From Leucobacter sp. UCMA 4100 (GTDB lineage Bacteria; Actinomycetota; Actinomycetes; Actinomycetales; Microbacteriaceae): 64,000 bases of DNA. Shown here piece by piece: positions 36,697 to 46,872 of this stretch (position 1 is the stretch's first letter; the number at the start of each line of letters is the position of its first letter). The notes beneath the pieces are model-generated. The model was not told the origin of the DNA. It did no database searches and saw only the letters and a list, made by a program, of their open reading frames with translations. Location: positions 1,286,514 to 1,350,513 of the forward strand of contig NZ_JAFEUS010000002.1 of NCBI RefSeq assembly GCF_027853335.1. Reading direction: 5' to 3'. The translations under genes and the position numbers were made by a program.

Positions 36697-37572
36697 ATGA
36701 AGTTTTCGCTACCGGCCAATGTTTCTGAGCGCCCCATTGTGGTCGTGGGCGCTGGCACCCTCGGCCGCCGCATCGCAGCCGTCTTTGCCGCGGGCGGGTC
36801 TGACGTGCGCATCGCCGACCTGCAAGAGGCCCAGCGCGACGCAGCCCTCGCCTACATCGACGAGGCGCTGCCAGAGCTGAGCGAGCGCCTCACCAAGCAG
36901 GGCAAGGGCGCCACCGCGGGCAAGGTCACCGCGACCGAGCAGGTCGCCGACGCACTGCCCGGCGCATGGCTCGTGGTCGAGGCCGTTCCCGAGCGCCTCG
37001 ACATCAAGCGCCCGCTCTTTGGCCAGCTCGATGAGCTCGCCGACGACGACGCGCTGCTCGCGACGAACTCGTCGTCATACGCCTCACGCCTCGTCATCGA
37101 CGAGGTCAAGAACCCCGAGCGCGTGTTCAACATGCACTTCGCGATGCCCCCGGCAAGCATGGCGGTCGAGCTCATGAGCGACGGCCAAACGACCGAAGGC
37201 CTGCTCGACGACGTTGCCGAAGAGCTGCGCCGCTTCGGTCTCGAGCCCTTCATCGCGCACGCCGAGAGCACCGGCTTCATCTTCAACCGCATCTGGGCGG
37301 CCATCAAGCGCGAGTCGCTCGCCGTTGTCGAAGAGGGCGTCAGCACGCCCGAAGACGTCGACGCGATCATGAAGGCCAACATGGGCCTCGCGGTGGGCCC
37401 CTTCGCCCTCATGGACCAGGTGGGTCTCGACGTCGTGCTCGACATCGAGGAGCACTACGCGGCCGAGACCCCGACCCTGCCCCAGGGCCCGCGCGACCTG
37501 CTGCACCGCTACGTCGACGCTGGCAAGCTCGGGCGCAAGAGCGGCGAGGGCTTCTACTCGTACGAGTCGTAA
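36697..37572 (+). CDS. 3-hydroxyacyl-CoA dehydrogenase family protein
   Basis: 291 aa. N-terminal Rossmann fold with VVVGAGTLGRRIAAVFAAGG, catalytic-region Ser in ATNSSSYASR, and HFAMPPASMAVELM in place of the usual HFFNP motif, so the substrate may not be a common acyl-CoA. C-terminal dimer domain with GFIFNRIWAAIKRE and ending KSGEGFYSYES. Start ATG 36697 follows GGAGAG at good spacing. Divergent from tetR; parallels the dehydrogenase half of the propeller fusion. Confidence 0.88.
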   Translation: MKFSLPANVSERPIVVVGAGTLGRRIAAVFAAGGSDVRIADLQEAQRDAALAYIDEALPELSERLTKQGKGATAGKVTATEQVADALPGAWLVVEAVPERLDIKRPLFGQLDELADDDALLATNSSSYASRLVIDEVKNPERVFNMHFAMPPASMAVELMSDGQTTEGLLDDVAEELRRFGLEPFIAHAESTGFIFNRIWAAIKRESLAVVEEGVSTPEDVDAIMKANMGLAVGPFALMDQVGLDVVLDIEEHYAAETPTLPQGPRDLLHRYVDAGKLGRKSGEGFYSYES

Positions 37573-37589
37573 CCCCACCCCGCAAACAG

Positions 37590-37633
37590 GCAGTGGGCCG
37601 TGAGACGAAGATGCTTCGCTCACGGCCCACTGC
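37590..37633. terminator. Bidirectional hairpin terminator
   Basis: GCAGTGGGCCGTGAG pairs with CTCACGGCCCACTGC around a loop of about 14 bases, between the converging dehydrogenase and glyA genes. No long T-run, but position and a 15-bp perfect stem support termination on both strands. Confidence 0.75.
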
Positions 37634-37648
37634 GTTGTGCACGACCCG

Positions 37649-38971
37649 CTACGACAGCTGCGCGACCGCCGGGTAGAGGGGGTGCGCCTCGGCAAGCACC
37701 GCAACGCGCTCACGCAGGCTCGCGAGCTGTTCGGGGGCTGCCCCGCCCTCGCTCGTGCCCGCAATGAGCGCCAGGGCGATGATGTCGGCAACCTCGGCAA
37801 AGGCCTCGTCGCCGAAGCCTCTCGTCGCGAGCGCTGGAGTGCCGATGCGCAGGCCGCTCGTCACCATCGGTGGGCGCGGATCGAACGGCACCGCGTTGCG
37901 GTTGACCGTGATCTCGACCTCGGCGAGCAGATCTTCAGCAACCTGCCCGTCGAGGGTCGAGTCGCGCAGATCGACGAGCACGAGGTGCACGTCGGTTCCG
38001 CCCGTGAGCACGCTGATACCGCTCGCGGCAACGTCGGCCTGGGTGAGACGCTCTGCAAGAATCGCGGCGCCACGAAGCGTGCGCTCCTGCCGTTCCTTGA
38101 ACTCGTCGCTCGCAGCGACCTTGAAGGCGACCGCCTTGCCGGCGATCACGTGCTCGAGCGGGCCGCCCTGCTGGCCTGGGAACACGGCAGAGTTCACCTT
38201 TTTGGCGATCTCAGCATCGTTCGTGAGAATGATGCCACCGCGCGGCCCAGCGAGGGTCTTGTGCGTGGTCGAGGTCGTCACGTGGGCGTGCGGCACCGGG
38301 TTCGGGTGCAGGCCTGCGGCGACGAGCCCCGCGAAGTGCGCCATGTCGACCATGAGGTAGGCCCCGACCGCATCGGCGATTGCCCTGAAGCGCTCGAAGT
38401 CGAGCTGCCTCGGGTACGCCGACCAGCCGGCAACGATGAGCTTCGGGCGGTGCTCGTGGGCGAGCCGCTCAACCTCGTCCATGTCGATGGTCAGGGTCTC
38501 TTCGTCAACGCTGTACGCGGCAACCGTGTAGAGGCGACCCGAGAAGTTGATCTTCATGCCGTGCGTGAGGTGCCCGCCGTGTGCGAGGTTCAGGCCGAGA
38601 ATCGTGTCGCCCGGGCGAATGAGCGCGTGCATCACGGCGGCGTTCGCCTGCGCGCCCGAGTGCGGTTGCACGTTCGCGAAGCCCGCCCCAAACAGCTCCT
38701 TCACGCGGTCGATCGCGAGCTGCTCGATCACGTCGACCTCTTCGCAACCGCCGTAGTAGCGGCGCCCCGGGTAGCCCTCGGCGTACTTGTTCGTGAGCAC
38801 CGAGCCCTGCGCCTGCATGACCGCGACCGCGGTGTGGTTTTCAGAAGCGATCATCTCGAGCCCGCGTCGCTGCCGCGCGAGCTCGGCGTCGATGCGCCCA
38901 GCGACCTGCGGATCAAGCGAAGCGATCGGCTCGTTGAGCGATGGCGCGACAATCTGTTCAAACGATTTCAC
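37649..38971 (-). CDS. glyA: Serine hydroxymethyltransferase
   Basis: 440 aa PLP enzyme converting serine and tetrahydrofolate to glycine and methylene-THF. PLP lysine is in [16 protein letters not shown]; also [36 protein letters not shown] and [12 protein letters not shown]. The start is a GTG overlapping the gcvH stop (GTGA). It occupies the place where gcvT might be expected, downstream of gcvH. Under control of the glycine riboswitch upstream of gcvP, if all three genes are one transcript. Confidence 0.96.
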   Translation of the reverse strand: MKSFEQIVAPSLNEPIASLDPQVAGRIDAELARQRRGLEMIASENHTAVAVMQAQGSVLTNKYAEGYPGRRYYGGCEEVDVIEQLAIDRVKELFGAGFANVQPHSGAQANAAVMHALIRPGDTILGLNLAHGGHLTHGMKINFSGRLYTVAAYSVDEETLTIDMDEVERLAHEHRPKLIVAGWSAYPRQLDFERFRAIADAVGAYLMVDMAHFAGLVAAGLHPNPVPHAHVTTSTTHKTLAGPRGGIILTNDAEIAKKVNSAVFPGQQGGPLEHVIAGKAVAFKVAASDEFKERQERTLRGAAILAERLTQADVAASGISVLTGGTDVHLVLVDLRDSTLDGQVAEDLLAEVEITVNRNAVPFDPRPPMVTSGLRIGTPALATRGFGDEAFAEVADIIALALIAGTSEGGAAPEQLASLRERVAVLAEAHPLYPAVAQLS

Positions 38972-39345
38972 AGCTGTACTCCGTTCTCCTGTGCGTACTG
39001 CTCGGCGGTGAGCAGGGGTCCTTCTTGGGTGACGGCGACCTTGACGAGCCAGCCCTCGCCGTAGGGGGCCGAGTTCACAAGGGTGGGGTCGTCGGTGACG
39101 GTCTCATTCACCGCAACGACCTCGCCCGTGACCGGGCTGAAGAGGTCTGAGACCGACTTCGTCGACTCGACCTCGCCCATCACTTCGCCCGAGGTGACGG
39201 TATCGCCGACCTCGGGGAGTTCGACGTAGACGATCTCGCCGAGCGCGTCGGCCGCGACCTGAGTAATGCCAACAACGGTTGGGGTCTCATCGTTGACCCA
39301 CTCGTGTTCGGCTGAATATCTCAGCCCTAACTGCACTGTGCTCAT
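38968..39345 (-). CDS. gcvH: Glycine cleavage system H protein
   Basis: 125 aa lipoyl carrier. [11 protein letters not shown] at the start, [21 protein letters not shown], and the lipoyl-lysine in [20 protein letters not shown]. Shuttles the aminomethyl group between GcvP and GcvT. ATG at 39343-39345 after an AAAGGAAA-type RBS. 68 bp downstream of gcvP. Confidence 0.95.
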   Translation of the reverse strand: MSTVQLGLRYSAEHEWVNDETPTVVGITQVAADALGEIVYVELPEVGDTVTSGEVMGEVESTKSVSDLFSPVTGEVVAVNETVTDDPTLVNSAPYGEGWLVKVAVTQEGPLLTAEQYAQENGVQL

Positions 39346-39413
39346 TCTCTGTGTTTCCTTTATCTTTCGTGTGGTGTGGTCTGGTGTCTCATGCTGGGCG
39401 CACAGCGCCCGCG

Positions 39414-42278
39414 TCACTCGCCCGCTTCGGGCTGCTCGAAGGCCTCGGGGGCTGGGCATGAGCACACAAGGTTTCGGTCGCCGAATGCCCCGTCGATGCG
39501 GTCAACCGGCGCGAAGTACTTGTCGGTGCGCAGCCGCGCGACAGGAAACACTCCCTGGCTACGCGGGTAGTCGCGGTTCCACTCGTCGGCGAGCGCCGTC
39601 TCTGCCGAGTGGGGAGCGAGGCGAAGCGGCGAACGATCGAGCGCGATCTTGCCCGCGATCACGTCGTCGATCTCGCCACGAATGGCAATCATGGCCTCGA
39701 TAAAACGCTCGATCTCTTCGAGGTCTTCTGACTCGGTGGGCTCAACCATGAGCGTTCCCGGCACTGGGAAGGCGAGCGTCGGGGCGTGAAACCCGAAGTC
39801 GATGAGCCGCTTCGCGACGTCTTCGGCCGTGACCCCCGACTGCTCGGTGAGCTGCCGCAAGTCGAGAATGCACTCGTGTGCGACGAGCCCCGCGTTGCCG
39901 CGAAACAGCACTGGGAAGTATTCGTCAAGCCGAGCGGCCACGTAGTTCGCGCTCAGCAGCGCAATCTTCGTCGCCTGCGTGAGGCCCTCGCCGCCCATCA
40001 TTGCGATGTAGCTGTACGAGATCGGCAAGACCCCTGCCGATCCGAATAGCGTCGCGACGACCGGAACGCCCTCGCTCACCGAGAAGGTACCCGTCGGGTC
40101 GCTCGGCAGGTAGGGCAGCAGGTGCTCTGCCACGCAGATCGGGCCAACGCCCGGGCCGCCACCACCGTGGGGAATCGCGAAGGTCTTGTGCAGGTTCAGG
40201 TGCGAAACGTCGCCGCCGAACTTGCCGGGCTGCGCGAGGCCAACGAGCGCATTCATGTTGGCGCCGTCGATGTACACCTGCCCGCCGGCCTCGTGCACGA
40301 GGTCGCAGACCTCACGCACATCGGTGTCGTAGAGTCCGTACGTCGAGGGGTAGGTGATCATGATGGCCGAGAGCTCGTCACGGTGCGAGGCGACCTTCGC
40401 TCGCAGGTCGTGCATGTCGATCGTTCCGGCATCGGTGTTTTTCACCACGACGACCCGCATACCAGCGAGCACGGCCGAGGCAGCATTCGTGCCGTGCGCG
40501 GAGGCCGGGATGAGGCAGATATTGCGCTGTTCTTGCCCATTCGCGCGGTGATACATGCTGATCGCGTTGAGGCCCGCGTACTCACCCTGAGCCCCCGAGT
40601 TTGGCTGAATCGACACCCCGGCGTAACCGGTGATCGCGCGCAGCCTCGACTCGAGATCGGCGATGAGCGCACGCCAGCCGGCGCTCTGATCCGCCGGAAC
40701 GTACGGGTGAATGCCAGCGAACTCTGGCCACGAAATCGACTCCATCTCGGCGGTCGAGTTGAGCTTCATGGTGCAGGAGCCGAGCGGAATCATCGTGCGG
40801 TCGAGCGCGAGGTCGCGATCGGAGAGCCTGCGCAAGTACCGCAGCATCTGCGTCTCGGAGCGAACCGAGTGGAAGATCGGGTGCTCGAGGTACCGGCTCG
40901 TGCGAACGAGCAGGCTGTTGAACCCGTAGTCGCCCGCGCGTGCCGACTCGCTCGCGGCGGTTCCAAAGGCTCGAACGACCGCCTCGACGTGCTCGCCCGT
41001 GGTGGTCTCGTCGGTCGAAACCCCCACGGTGTCTTCGTCGATGCGGCGCAGGTTGATGCCCGATGCGGCGGCCGCGGCAATAACCTCGTCGGCCCGCCCA
41101 GGAATGCTCGCCACAACAGTGTCGAAGAACGACCCCGAGGCGAGCGAGATTCCCGCGGCCGAGAGGCTCGCCGCAATCGTTCGCGCGTGAGCGTGAGCCC
41201 GCTCGGCAATCGCCTTGAGGCCCGCGGGGCCGTGATACACGGCATACATAGACGCGGTCACGGCCAAGAGCGCCTGCGCCGTGCAGATATTGCTCGTCGC
41301 CTTCTCACGACGAATGTGCTGCTCGCGCGTCTGCAGCGCGAGACGATAGGCGGGCCTCCCCGCAGCATCCTGCGAGACCCCGACGAGACGGCCTGGCAGC
41401 GACCGCTCAAGCCCCGCACGAATCGCCATGAACGCGGCGTGCGGCCCGCCGAAGAAGAGCGGAACGCCAAAGCGCTGCGTGTTCCCGACGGCGACGTCGG
41501 CACCCTGCTCGCCCGGTGACTCAATGAGCGTCAGCGCAAGCAGGTCGGTAATTACCGTAACCATGGCACCCTGGCGCTTCGCCTCGGCGATAATCGCACG
41601 GTGGTCACTCACCGAGCCGTCATTGCCCGGCTGCTGCAGCACGACCCCAAACACCTCGCCCGCAGGCAGCCCAAGCGAGAGGTCGGCGACCTCAATCTCA
41701 ATTTCGAGCGCCGCGGCACGGCCTTTAATGACCGCGAGGGTTTGCGGAAACACGTTGCGGTCGACAACCGCTTTTGCCCCCGAGCCCGCTTTGCTCGCGC
41801 GGCGCATGAGCAGCACGGCTTCGGCTGCGGCCGATGATTCGTCGAGCATCGAAGCGTTGGCCACGTCGAGACCGGTGAGGTCGGCAACCATCGTCTGGAA
41901 ATTGAGCAGCGCCTCGAGCCGACCCTGCGAGATCTCCGGCTGATACGGCGTGTAGGCCGTGTACCAGGCGGGGCTCTCAAGCACGTTGCGCAGAATGACC
42001 GGGGGTGTGTGGGTGTCGTAAAAACCCTGGCCGATCATTTGTGTCATGACCGTGTTCTGGGCCGCAAAGCCCTTCAGGTCACTGAGAATTTCTGCCTCAC
42101 TGCGGGGCCCGGCGAGATCGAGCGCGTGCGGCATGCGTATCTCGGGCGGCACCGCCGCGTCGGCGAGCGCAGAGGCGCTCTCGTAACCAACCCGCTCAAG
42201 CATCGTGGCGAGGTCGGCAGGGGTGTTCACGCCAATATGGCGATCAGCGAAGGAACGTTCAATCGGTTGCGTGTTCAA
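39414..42278 (-). CDS. gcvP: Glycine dehydrogenase (decarboxylating), P protein
   Basis: 954 aa from TTG, the usual length for the single-chain P protein. FADRHIG at residues about 7-13, DESSAAAEA, and the PLP lysine in [21 protein letters not shown] near residue 700. Decarboxylates glycine and loads the H protein. The TTG at 42276-42278 has AAAGAG six bases before it; the longer reading frame runs through the riboswitch and cannot be the real start. gcvT is not in the window. Confidence 0.95.
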   Translation of the reverse strand: MNTQPIERSFADRHIGVNTPADLATMLERVGYESASALADAAVPPEIRMPHALDLAGPRSEAEILSDLKGFAAQNTVMTQMIGQGFYDTHTPPVILRNVLESPAWYTAYTPYQPEISQGRLEALLNFQTMVADLTGLDVANASMLDESSAAAEAVLLMRRASKAGSGAKAVVDRNVFPQTLAVIKGRAAALEIEIEVADLSLGLPAGEVFGVVLQQPGNDGSVSDHRAIIAEAKRQGAMVTVITDLLALTLIESPGEQGADVAVGNTQRFGVPLFFGGPHAAFMAIRAGLERSLPGRLVGVSQDAAGRPAYRLALQTREQHIRREKATSNICTAQALLAVTASMYAVYHGPAGLKAIAERAHAHARTIAASLSAAGISLASGSFFDTVVASIPGRADEVIAAAAASGINLRRIDEDTVGVSTDETTTGEHVEAVVRAFGTAASESARAGDYGFNSLLVRTSRYLEHPIFHSVRSETQMLRYLRRLSDRDLALDRTMIPLGSCTMKLNSTAEMESISWPEFAGIHPYVPADQSAGWRALIADLESRLRAITGYAGVSIQPNSGAQGEYAGLNAISMYHRANGQEQRNICLIPASAHGTNAASAVLAGMRVVVVKNTDAGTIDMHDLRAKVASHRDELSAIMITYPSTYGLYDTDVREVCDLVHEAGGQVYIDGANMNALVGLAQPGKFGGDVSHLNLHKTFAIPHGGGGPGVGPICVAEHLLPYLPSDPTGTFSVSEGVPVVATLFGSAGVLPISYSYIAMMGGEGLTQATKIALLSANYVAARLDEYFPVLFRGNAGLVAHECILDLRQLTEQSGVTAEDVAKRLIDFGFHAPTLAFPVPGTLMVEPTESEDLEEIERFIEAMIAIRGEIDDVIAGKIALDRSPLRLAPHSAETALADEWNRDYPRSQGVFPVARLRTDKYFAPVDRIDGAFGDRNLVCSCPAPEAFEQPEAGE

Positions 42279-42320
42279 GAGGATCTCTTTCGTAGGCCCG
42301 AAGGCGCGAATAGGAAACGA

Positions 42321-42533
42321 TCCTCCCCGCTCTGTTATGGGACCTGAGAGATTCGGGCGCCGCGCCGGTACAGCAAAGTACGTCTGCGGGCCGTTGCACC
42401 TTCGGTAAGCGACCGGGTCATTCCGGTCGGTGTTTTCCAGAGTTGCCACGCTGTAGCGGTACGTGAGCCTGAGAGATTTCCCGGGGAGGGATTTTGCTCC
42501 TACGGCGTCGGGTCACCCCGAACTCTCCCGCTA
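42321..42533 (-). promoter_or_regulatory. Tandem glycine riboswitch
   Basis: Two glycine aptamers in series ahead of gcvP. Aptamer 1 (about 42453-42533) shows GGGAGAG, GCCGTAGGAGCAA and ATCTCTCAGG. Aptamer 2 (about 42321-42447) shows AACTCTGG, ACCGAAGGTGCAA and ATCTCTCAGGT, ending CAGAGCGGGGAGG. These are the conserved cores of the gcvT-type element. Glycine binding should switch on gcvP-gcvH-glyA. Confidence 0.93.
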
Positions 42534-42626
42534 CAACTTGATAGCCGATATTCATTTGTGCGCATCGAGCACCGCACGGCAGGCAGTGTCGCGATGATCC
42601 GCCCCACAACGATGTCGGGGCAGGAG

Positions 42627-42666
42627 CCGCGCGCCGCACGTGAGGTGTTTCACGTGCAACGCGCGG
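42627..42666 (-). terminator. Hairpin downstream of the permease gene
   Basis: CCGCGCG-CC-GCACGTGA pairs with TCACGTGC-AA-CGCGCGG around a 6-base loop, just past the permease stop at 42684. Strong stem without a T-run; probably ends the permease transcript and separates it from the riboswitch leader. Confidence 0.6.
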
Positions 42667-42683
42667 CCTAGCCTTGTGCAATG

Positions 42684-44240
42684 CTATTTCAACTCTGGCC
42701 CATCGACCCCGTCCATTGCAAGCAGCTCTTCTTCAACCTGGCCGCCGTAACCCTCGGTTTGAGGGTCGCCGTGCAGGCCGCCCGAGACCGCGTACTCCTC
42801 TTCAGGCGAGAGAATCAGGCGGTGGCGGGTGTAGACGCCGAAGATGATGAGACCGATGACGTAAACGATCACGATCGCGACGATCGCCGGCCTAAACGAC
42901 TCATTGAGCAGGAAGCCCAGGAAGATCAGGGCCGAGATGACAGCAGCCGCGTAGGCGCCAAACATGCCCCAGGGGCTCTTGTAGGGGCGTGATGCCTTGG
43001 GGTACTTCTTGCGCAGAATGATGAACGAGAGCATCTGCATGAAGTACGCGAGCACGGCCCCCCACACGGCGATGTTGAGCACGACCGCGCCGCCAACACC
43101 ATCTTCGCCACCCGTCACCTCGACGACGATGAGCGCGGTGAGGCCGATGAGGGCACCCGCGATGAGCGCGACCCACGGCGTCTGGCGCTTGCCGGTCAGC
43201 GAGAGGAACTTCGGGTAGTACCCGGCGCGTGAGAGCGAGTACAGGTTGCGACCGTAGGCAAACATGATGCCCTGCAGCGAGGCGAGCAGACCGAAGAGCG
43301 CGAAGAGCGCCAGGAGGCCAGCAACCCACGCGAGGTCGTCACCAAGAATGGTGCGGAAACCATCGAGCAGTGGCTCGCCAGCGCCGCCGGTCTTCTCGGC
43401 ACCGAGCACGGCGGTGTTGAGGAAGAGTACGACAAGGCCCGTGAAGATGAGGGTGCCGCGTGCCCAGAGACCTGCGCGCGGGATATCGCGCACGGGGTTG
43501 TGCGATTCTTCGGCCGCGAGCGGCAGCTCTTCGATGCCGAGGAACAGCCACATCGCGAAGGGAAGCGCGAAGAGGATCGGCAGCACGCCGTGTGGCAGGA
43601 AGGCCGTCTGGCCCGGATCGGGAACGATGTCGAAGAGGTTGCCCCAGCTCGCAGCGCCGCTCACGAGCGCCATGACGCCGAAGAGCAGGATGACGCCGAT
43701 CGACACGAACGAGACCGTCACCGCGAACTTCAGCGAGATCGAGGTGCCGGCCGTGTTGAGCGCGACAAAGATGGTGTACAAAATGATCCACCACACCCAC
43801 GTCGGCAGCGAGAAGCCCATGAGCCCCTCGGTCACACCGTTCGCGTAGCCGGCCGAGAAGTACACGATCACGGCGTTCGTCGCGACGTACTCAATTGACT
43901 CTGCGAGGCCGGTCACGAACCCGCCCCATGGCCCCATGGCCGCGCGGCCAAAGGAGTATGCCCCACCGGTGTGCGGCATCGCTGCCGCCATCTCACCAAT
44001 CGAGAATACGAGGCCGTAATACATCACGACCAGGATCGCGAAGGCGATGAGCATGCCCCCGAAACCGGCTGCTTCGATGCCGAAGTTCCAGCCTGAGAAG
44101 TTACCCGAGATCACCGCGCCGACAGCGAGGCCCCAAAGCCCCCAAATGCCAGCCGAGCGCTTCAGGCTCCGTTTCTCAAAATAACCCGTGTCAGCGGTTG
44201 TGTACGTCACACCCGAGACCTTCAAAGTGTCTTTTGCCAT
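42684..44240 (-). CDS. APC family permease, ethanolamine permease-like
   Basis: 518 aa with about twelve membrane segments. The first helix region, GLWGLAVGAVISGNFSGWNFGIEAAGFGG, and the next, GEMAAAMPHTGGAYSFGRAAMGPWGGFVTGLAESIEYV, closely follow the ethanolamine permease group of the APC superfamily (family knowledge). Hydrophilic Glu-rich C-terminal tail. It would bring an amine into the cytoplasm, where the gamma-glutamyl ligase encoded at 47690 could act. Separate amino acid specificity cannot be excluded. Same strand as the MFS transporter and GntR genes. Confidence 0.75.
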   Translation of the reverse strand: MAKDTLKVSGVTYTTADTGYFEKRSLKRSAGIWGLWGLAVGAVISGNFSGWNFGIEAAGFGGMLIAFAILVVMYYGLVFSIGEMAAAMPHTGGAYSFGRAAMGPWGGFVTGLAESIEYVATNAVIVYFSAGYANGVTEGLMGFSLPTWVWWIILYTIFVALNTAGTSISLKFAVTVSFVSIGVILLFGVMALVSGAASWGNLFDIVPDPGQTAFLPHGVLPILFALPFAMWLFLGIEELPLAAEESHNPVRDIPRAGLWARGTLIFTGLVVLFLNTAVLGAEKTGGAGEPLLDGFRTILGDDLAWVAGLLALFALFGLLASLQGIMFAYGRNLYSLSRAGYYPKFLSLTGKRQTPWVALIAGALIGLTALIVVEVTGGEDGVGGAVVLNIAVWGAVLAYFMQMLSFIILRKKYPKASRPYKSPWGMFGAYAAAVISALIFLGFLLNESFRPAIVAIVIVYVIGLIIFGVYTRHRLILSPEEEYAVSGGLHGDPQTEGYGGQVEEELLAMDGVDGPELK

Positions 44241-44400
44241 TGCTTCCTCTGTATTTCACTCCGTTGTGATAGCCCTCCCGCGGCCCCGAAGATGTCGTGG
44301 GCCGCGGGAGGGGTGCGGTTGCAATTGGCAAGCTTAGCCCCTATTGGTAGAGAAAAGCTACCTTTAAGATTTGCTCGCCTGCCAGTTGCACCGGACGAGG

Positions 44401-45825
44401 CTATGCCGCTTCGGGGCGCTTATTCCACGAGGGAACAATGAGCAGAGCCGCAAATGCGGCGGTTGCCGCGAACACGTAGAACACGGTCACGGTCGAGAAA
44501 AAGCCCGGCAGCAGGCCGCCGAGAATCGCGCCGATGGAGCCGCAGCCGTTGATGAAACCAGCGGCACCCGCGGCATACTTGCTCGTGCCAAAGTCAACCG
44601 CGGCAACCCCCGAAACCATGGCATCAGCACTGTACGCGAAGAAGCCAACGGCGCCGAGCAAGATCGCCACGGCCCAGATCGAGCCGGTGTTCGCCACGGG
44701 CTGCCAGATCATGAGGGTGACCACGAGCAGTGCAAGCGAGAGCACCGTTGGCGGGATGCGACGGGCACCGAAGAAGGTGTCAGATGCCCAGCCAATCGCG
44801 ATCGGGGCTGCGACACCCGCGATACCGAAGGTGATGGGCACCATGACCGCGGTGAACGCATCGATGCCGGGAATGGCGTCGATGACGAGCACGGGACCCC
44901 ACAGCAGTACGGCGTACCTTGCGGGCTTCAGCATGAAGTAGACGATGCCGAGGCGCAGCACCATCGGGTCGTGACGCACCGCGGCCATGAGGTCGGCAAG
45001 CTTGAACTTGTTCTCTGGCTTCACCACGGGAACGGGGCTCTTGCCCGCGCCACGAATGCCCTTGCCCGTGTAGGGCTCATCGAACTTCGCGAGATCTTCA
45101 TCAATGCCCGGCAGGCCCAGCTCTTCGGTGCTGTTGCGCTGGAAGATGAGGAAGATGACGAGCACGACAGCCATGACCGCAGCGCCCGTAAAAAAGGCCC
45201 AGCGCCACGAGTCGAAGACCGAGTAAGCGACCCATCCCATGACGGGAACAGCCACGAGACCGCCGAACGCGTAGCTCGTCGAGAAGAAGCCCATGGCTCG
45301 GCCGCGGGCGCTGATCGTGAAGAACGAGGCGATGTTCTTGCTGAGCGCCGCCCAGCCCGTCGACTGGCCGAGCCCCTGCACGACCATGAGCGGAACAAAG
45401 AGCCACAGCGCAGGGACAATGCCCATGAACAACGCCGCGATTGTCGCGAGCACCATGCCGCCGGCGACGACGACCCTCGTGCCGTAACGCTCAGCGACCG
45501 CGCCCCAGACGAACTGACCAACCGCATAGGCGACGAGGTACGCGGTGTCGAGAAGCCCCAGGGCCTCTCTCGGCATCAACCCCTCTTCGAGAATGCCAAC
45601 CTTGGCAGCCGAGAAGGCGTTGCGGGGAAAGTAGAAGGCCGCGTAGGCGAGCCAGGACACCATGAAAACGCGGGTTTGCCACGCCCTCAGCACCTGTCGC
45701 TTGGTTTTCCCGCCTCCCGCTGCGGGCATCACCCCAGACCAGGGGTTGACCGGCTCGAGCTCTGGCGGGCCGGCCTCATGTTCTTGCACCTTGGCGTTGA
45801 CCGCACGCCCCTGCTTTTCATCCAT
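44401..45825 (-). CDS. MFS transporter, organophosphate:phosphate antiporter (GlpT/UhpT/PgtP) type
   Basis: 474 aa, twelve membrane segments after a 40-residue hydrophilic N-terminus. AYAAFYFPRNAFSAAK in helix 1, VWGAVAERYGTRVVVAGG and GLGQSTGWAALSKNIASFFTISARGRAMGFFSTSYAFGG are typical of the OPA family. It may exchange a phosphorylated amine or glycerophosphodiester for phosphate. Good RBS (AGGAG). Lies between the GntR regulator and the amine permease on the same strand, opposite a HAD hydrolase gene. Confidence 0.82.
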   Translation of the reverse strand: MDEKQGRAVNAKVQEHEAGPPELEPVNPWSGVMPAAGGGKTKRQVLRAWQTRVFMVSWLAYAAFYFPRNAFSAAKVGILEEGLMPREALGLLDTAYLVAYAVGQFVWGAVAERYGTRVVVAGGMVLATIAALFMGIVPALWLFVPLMVVQGLGQSTGWAALSKNIASFFTISARGRAMGFFSTSYAFGGLVAVPVMGWVAYSVFDSWRWAFFTGAAVMAVVLVIFLIFQRNSTEELGLPGIDEDLAKFDEPYTGKGIRGAGKSPVPVVKPENKFKLADLMAAVRHDPMVLRLGIVYFMLKPARYAVLLWGPVLVIDAIPGIDAFTAVMVPITFGIAGVAAPIAIGWASDTFFGARRIPPTVLSLALLVVTLMIWQPVANTGSIWAVAILLGAVGFFAYSADAMVSGVAAVDFGTSKYAAGAAGFINGCGSIGAILGGLLPGFFSTVTVFYVFAATAAFAALLIVPSWNKRPEAA

Positions 45826-45947
45826 TAGACGCTCCTTTGCATCTCTTCGTCACCGCCAAAACCTGGCGGCCAAGCTTCTGCCTCACGACCCGGTGAGCCA
45901 TTGACAGACGCGGCAGGGCGGCTGGTGTCACACCACAGTGTGTGGCC

Positions 45948-46682
45948 CTACCCCGTCGCGACCGTCATACGCATGAGGTCGGCCCGAAAGAGATCTCGCG
46001 AGATCTCAACCGGCTGTCCCGAGCTGTCATAGGCAACCCGGTCAAGATCAAACAGCGGGCTCCCAACCGCAATATCGAGGTGGTACGCCGCCGCAGGAGT
46101 CGCCGCCTTCACAGCGATGGCTTCCTCTGCCTTGTTCACGTGAACCCCGTACTCTTCACGCATGAGGCCATACACCGAGGTCAGGTCGCGCTGCAGAAAG
46201 TTCGGGAAGAGCTCTGCTTTCAGCACCATCTCTTCGAGCGACAGGGGCACGCCGTTGGCGAGCCTCAGCCTGCGCAGCACAATCACCATGCCTCGTTCGC
46301 CAAGCCCCAGCGCCTCTCGCTGCTCTGGCAGCGCAGGGCGCTCCTCGGCATTGATGATGCGGGTTCCCGGGGTATAGCCCTGGTCGGTGAGAAACTCGGG
46401 CACGCCAATCACCTGATTGAGTGTGCGGGTCACCACGAAGGGCGGGTTTCCGAACGGCTGCGCGAGTTGCGGCTGCCCAACGTCTCTCACGAAGGCACCG
46501 CCGCCCCGCCCCTGCTTGAGCTCAATGAGTCCCTGATCAACCAGCTCGGCGAGGGCCTTGCGCAACGTACCCCTCGCAACGCCCAGCTCTTCAGCGAGTT
46601 CTCGTTCTGCGGGCAGCTTGAACTCGCCGTGGGCGCGCAGCTCTTCAATGCGTCGCTGCAATTCATCGTGTAAGTGAGGCAA
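45948..46682 (-). CDS. GntR family regulator with UTRA domain (HutC/PhnF subfamily)
   Basis: 244 aa from TTG 46680-46682, five bases after GGAG. Winged helix at about residues 5-70 (ELRAHGEFKLPAERELAEELGVARGTLRKALAELVDQGLIELKQGRGGGAFV); UTRA sensor domain from about 90 (TRIINAEERPALPEQREALGL, VPLSLEEMVLKAELFP, SPLFDLDRVAYDSSGQPVEISRDLFRAD). The frame is open 32 codons further upstream, over the promoter. An inverted repeat ahead of it suggests autoregulation; similar repeats precede the HAD and ligase genes. Confidence 0.9.
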   Translation of the reverse strand: MPHLHDELQRRIEELRAHGEFKLPAERELAEELGVARGTLRKALAELVDQGLIELKQGRGGGAFVRDVGQPQLAQPFGNPPFVVTRTLNQVIGVPEFLTDQGYTPGTRIINAEERPALPEQREALGLGERGMVIVLRRLRLANGVPLSLEEMVLKAELFPNFLQRDLTSVYGLMREEYGVHVNKAEEAIAVKAATPAAAYHLDIAVGSPLFDLDRVAYDSSGQPVEISRDLFRADLMRMTVATG

Positions 46683-46693
46683 AACATCTCCAA

Positions 46694-46716
46694 ATGGTTT
46701 AGATATATGTACCTTT
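46694..46716. promoter_or_regulatory. GntR/UTRA operator candidate 1 (own promoter)
   Basis: AATGGT, a 12-base gap and ACCTTT, directly ahead of the GntR gene's start. Resembles the two sites at 46838 and 47621 (TGGT ... ACCA). Confidence 0.45.
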
Positions 46717-46837
46717 ATCTTTTTCACTCGGGCTGAGTTGATATGAGATTGGGGTACATAATTTCGCAAAAAATACAATAAAGCAAGTCTTTATGACATA
46801 CTTCTGAGCAAATGATGATTCAGGGTCGAAGCATCAT

Positions 46838-46860
46838 TTGGTTCAATTAACTATACCATT
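46838..46860. promoter_or_regulatory. GntR/UTRA operator candidate 2 (HAD promoter)
   Basis: TTGGT, a 12-base A/T-rich gap and ACCATT, a few bases ahead of the RBS of the HAD gene. A second inverted repeat, ATGAT/ATCAT, lies at about 46812-46837. Confidence 0.5.
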
Positions 46861-46872
46861 AGGAGTAATCAA

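Noticed and set aside
40122-41519. Open frame of 465 codons on the + strand
   Set aside because: Antisense to gcvP, low-complexity composition, no RBS.
42279-42449. N-terminal extension of the gcvP frame
   Set aside because: It runs through the second riboswitch aptamer and adds residues absent from P proteins; the TTG at 42278 with RBS is better.
44371-45828. Open frame of 485 codons on the + strand
   Set aside because: Mirror of the MFS transporter gene; the translated product is Arg/Glu/His-rich without domains.
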